Shown here: piece after piece, positions 60,785 through 64,000 of the stretch
How positions within the stretch are numbered: position 1 is the stretch's first letter
How the letters are laid out: each line of letters begins with the position of its first letter
NCBI RefSeq assembly: GCF_006715495.1
Contig: NZ_VFNI01000008.1
Span: forward strand, 1 to 64,000
Source of the DNA: Herbaspirillum sp. SJZ106
GTDB taxonomy: Bacteria; Pseudomonadota; Gammaproteobacteria; Burkholderiales; Burkholderiaceae_D
Length of the DNA stretch: 64,000 nt
Direction: 5' to 3'
The notes under the pieces: generated by a model
Databases searched by the model: none
What the model was told of the DNA's origin: nothing
What the model saw: the letters and a program-made list of their open reading frames with translations, nothing else
Program-made: the position numbers and the translations under genes

Positions 60785-60849
60785 CAAGACTCCGATACGT
60801 ACTCGAAAGGTATCCAGACAATTCAAACTTCCCAATATCCGCTAGACAA

Positions 60850-60872
60850 AACGCCCGGACAAGCCGGGCGTT
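60850..60872 (-). terminator. gyrB terminator
   Basis: AACGCCCGG-ACAAG-CCGGGCGTT is followed on the minus strand by TTGTC, 54 bases past the gyrB stop. It is the last piece of ordinary GC-rich chromosome before the vsr gene, and so marks the right edge of the island. Confidence 0.85.
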
Positions 60873-60925
60873 TGCATGCTCAAAATAAGTTGAATTATTT
60901 CATTATCTGTTGCACCCGAGAGACG

Positions 60926-63442
<2,517 letters not shown>

Positions 63443-63535
63443 CTAGCCAAACGACTAGAGACTGCGGGTGAAACGACAAAGAAACGACAAAATGCGACAG
63501 GGTTACGGCTGAAAACGGAATTCTTAAAAGCGACT

Positions 63536-63560
63536 GAGGGGCCGTCTCGGACGGCCCCTC
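63536..63560 (-). terminator. dnaN terminator
   Basis: GAGGGGCCGT-CTCGG-ACGGCCCCTC is a ten-base perfect stem, 22 bases after the dnaN stop. On the minus strand it is followed by AGTCGCTTTT, only a modest T run, so read-through into gyrB is possible. Confidence 0.7.
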
Positions 63561-63582
63561 GTGCGCTTGCAGGCGGCAGCGC

Positions 63583-64000
63583 TTAAATGCGCATCGGCAT
63601 GACGACGTATTTGAAGTCGGCGTTGTCCGGGATGGTGACCAGGGCCGACGAGTTGGCATCGCCCAGGGCGATGTTGACGTAGTCGTTCTTCAGGTTGTTG
63701 AGCACGTCGAGCAGGTAGCTGACGTTGAAACCGATGTCGACGGTGTCGCCGCCGTAGTCGATTTCGAGTTCTTCGACCGCTTCTTCCTGGTCGGCGTTGG
63801 TGGAGCTGATCTTCAGGCTGCCGGGAGCGATCACCCAGCGCACGCCCTTGAACTTGTCGCTGGTCATGATGGCGGCGCGCTGCAGCGAACGCAGCAGCTG
63901 TTCGCGGCTGATGGTGAAGCTGTTCTTGTAGCCCTTGGGCACCACGCGGGTGTAGTCGGGGAACTTGCCTTCGACCAGCTTGGAGATCAGTTCGATGTCG
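63583..64000 (-). CDS. dnaN: DNA polymerase III beta subunit (sliding clamp), C-terminal part
   Basis: Partial: about 138 C-terminal residues, the gene continuing past the right edge. ELISKLVEGKFPDYTRVVPK, the SREQLLRSLQRAAIM helix and the final YVVMPMRI are standard DnaN C-terminal features. The clamp encircles DNA and tethers polymerase III. With gyrB behind it, this places the chromosomal origin shortly beyond base 64000. Confidence 0.97.
   Translation of the reverse strand, partial: DIELISKLVEGKFPDYTRVVPKGYKNSFTISREQLLRSLQRAAIMTSDKFKGVRWVIAPGSLKISSTNADQEEAVEELEIDYGGDTVDIGFNVSYLLDVLNNLKNDYVNIALGDANSSALVTIPDNADFKYVVMPMRI

Larger units (their letters stand above)
56690..60840. mobile_element. 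AT-rich restriction-modification island next to gyrB
   Basis: GC content and codon use fall sharply just upstream of the sirtuin start and recover at the gyrB terminator. The insert holds five genes: XRE regulator, McrA-like HNH nuclease, PD-(D/E)XK-like protein, cytosine-C5 methyltransferase and Vsr nuclease. No integrase, transposase or clear direct repeats were seen at its edges, so the mechanism of entry is unknown. Borders are approximate. Confidence 0.75.

Overview
The window looks like a chromosomal segment of a GC-rich betaproteobacterium of the Burkholderiales, most likely Oxalobacteraceae and Herbaspirillum-like. The reasons are a gyrB and a dnaN in tandem on the minus strand at the right edge (dnaA and oriC would lie just beyond base 64000), a DUF4148 protein, many LysR regulators and many amino-acid ABC transporters. 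No rRNA, tRNA, CRISPR array or intact transposase was seen. Genus assignment is inference.

Layout from the left. 1-6100: a BON-domain periplasmic protein, a GlrK/YfhG/GlrR-type two-component operon with its lipoprotein, and an M20 deacylase. 6100-11400: a DHA2-type MFS exporter, a BLUF blue-light receptor, GTP cyclohydrolase I, an isolated FlgH-like lipoprotein and small envelope proteins. 11400-19500: a D-amino-acid dehydrogenase with an SDR protein, divergent from an amino-acid ABC permease/ATPase pair and an Lrp regulator, then a flavin monooxygenase with a GAF/Fis regulator. 19500-27700: a seven-gene minus-strand array (RraA-type aldolase, aminotransferase, complete polar-amino-acid ABC importer, chemoreceptor) divergent from a LysR gene. 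This reads as one uptake, breakdown and chemotaxis locus for an amino acid, perhaps a 4-hydroxy- or 4-hydroxy-4-methylglutamate.

27700-46000: accessory metabolism and transport (M20 amidohydrolase, second chemoreceptor, DUF4148 protein, MscS channel, FUSC transporter, CoA-transferase, two MFS exporters, serine hydrolase, three LysR regulators), with several dispersed repeats and gene fragments. 46000-52200: an iron-regulated block with two Fur-box-like sites, a DUF2325 protein, a FecI-FecR-FecA type surface-signalling system and an orphan ABC ATPase. 52600-56700: a GntR regulator with candidate operators, an orphan BMP-family binding protein, a flavin reductase, a nucleoside/guanine-type deaminase and a sirtuin.

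56690-60840 is an AT-rich island set between the sirtuin gene and the gyrB terminator. It carries an XRE control-type regulator, a McrA-like HNH nuclease, an unrecognised protein with a PD-(D/E)XK-like signature, and convergently a vsr and cytosine-C5 methyltransferase pair. This restriction-modification island with two candidate nucleases is the most interesting unit of the window.
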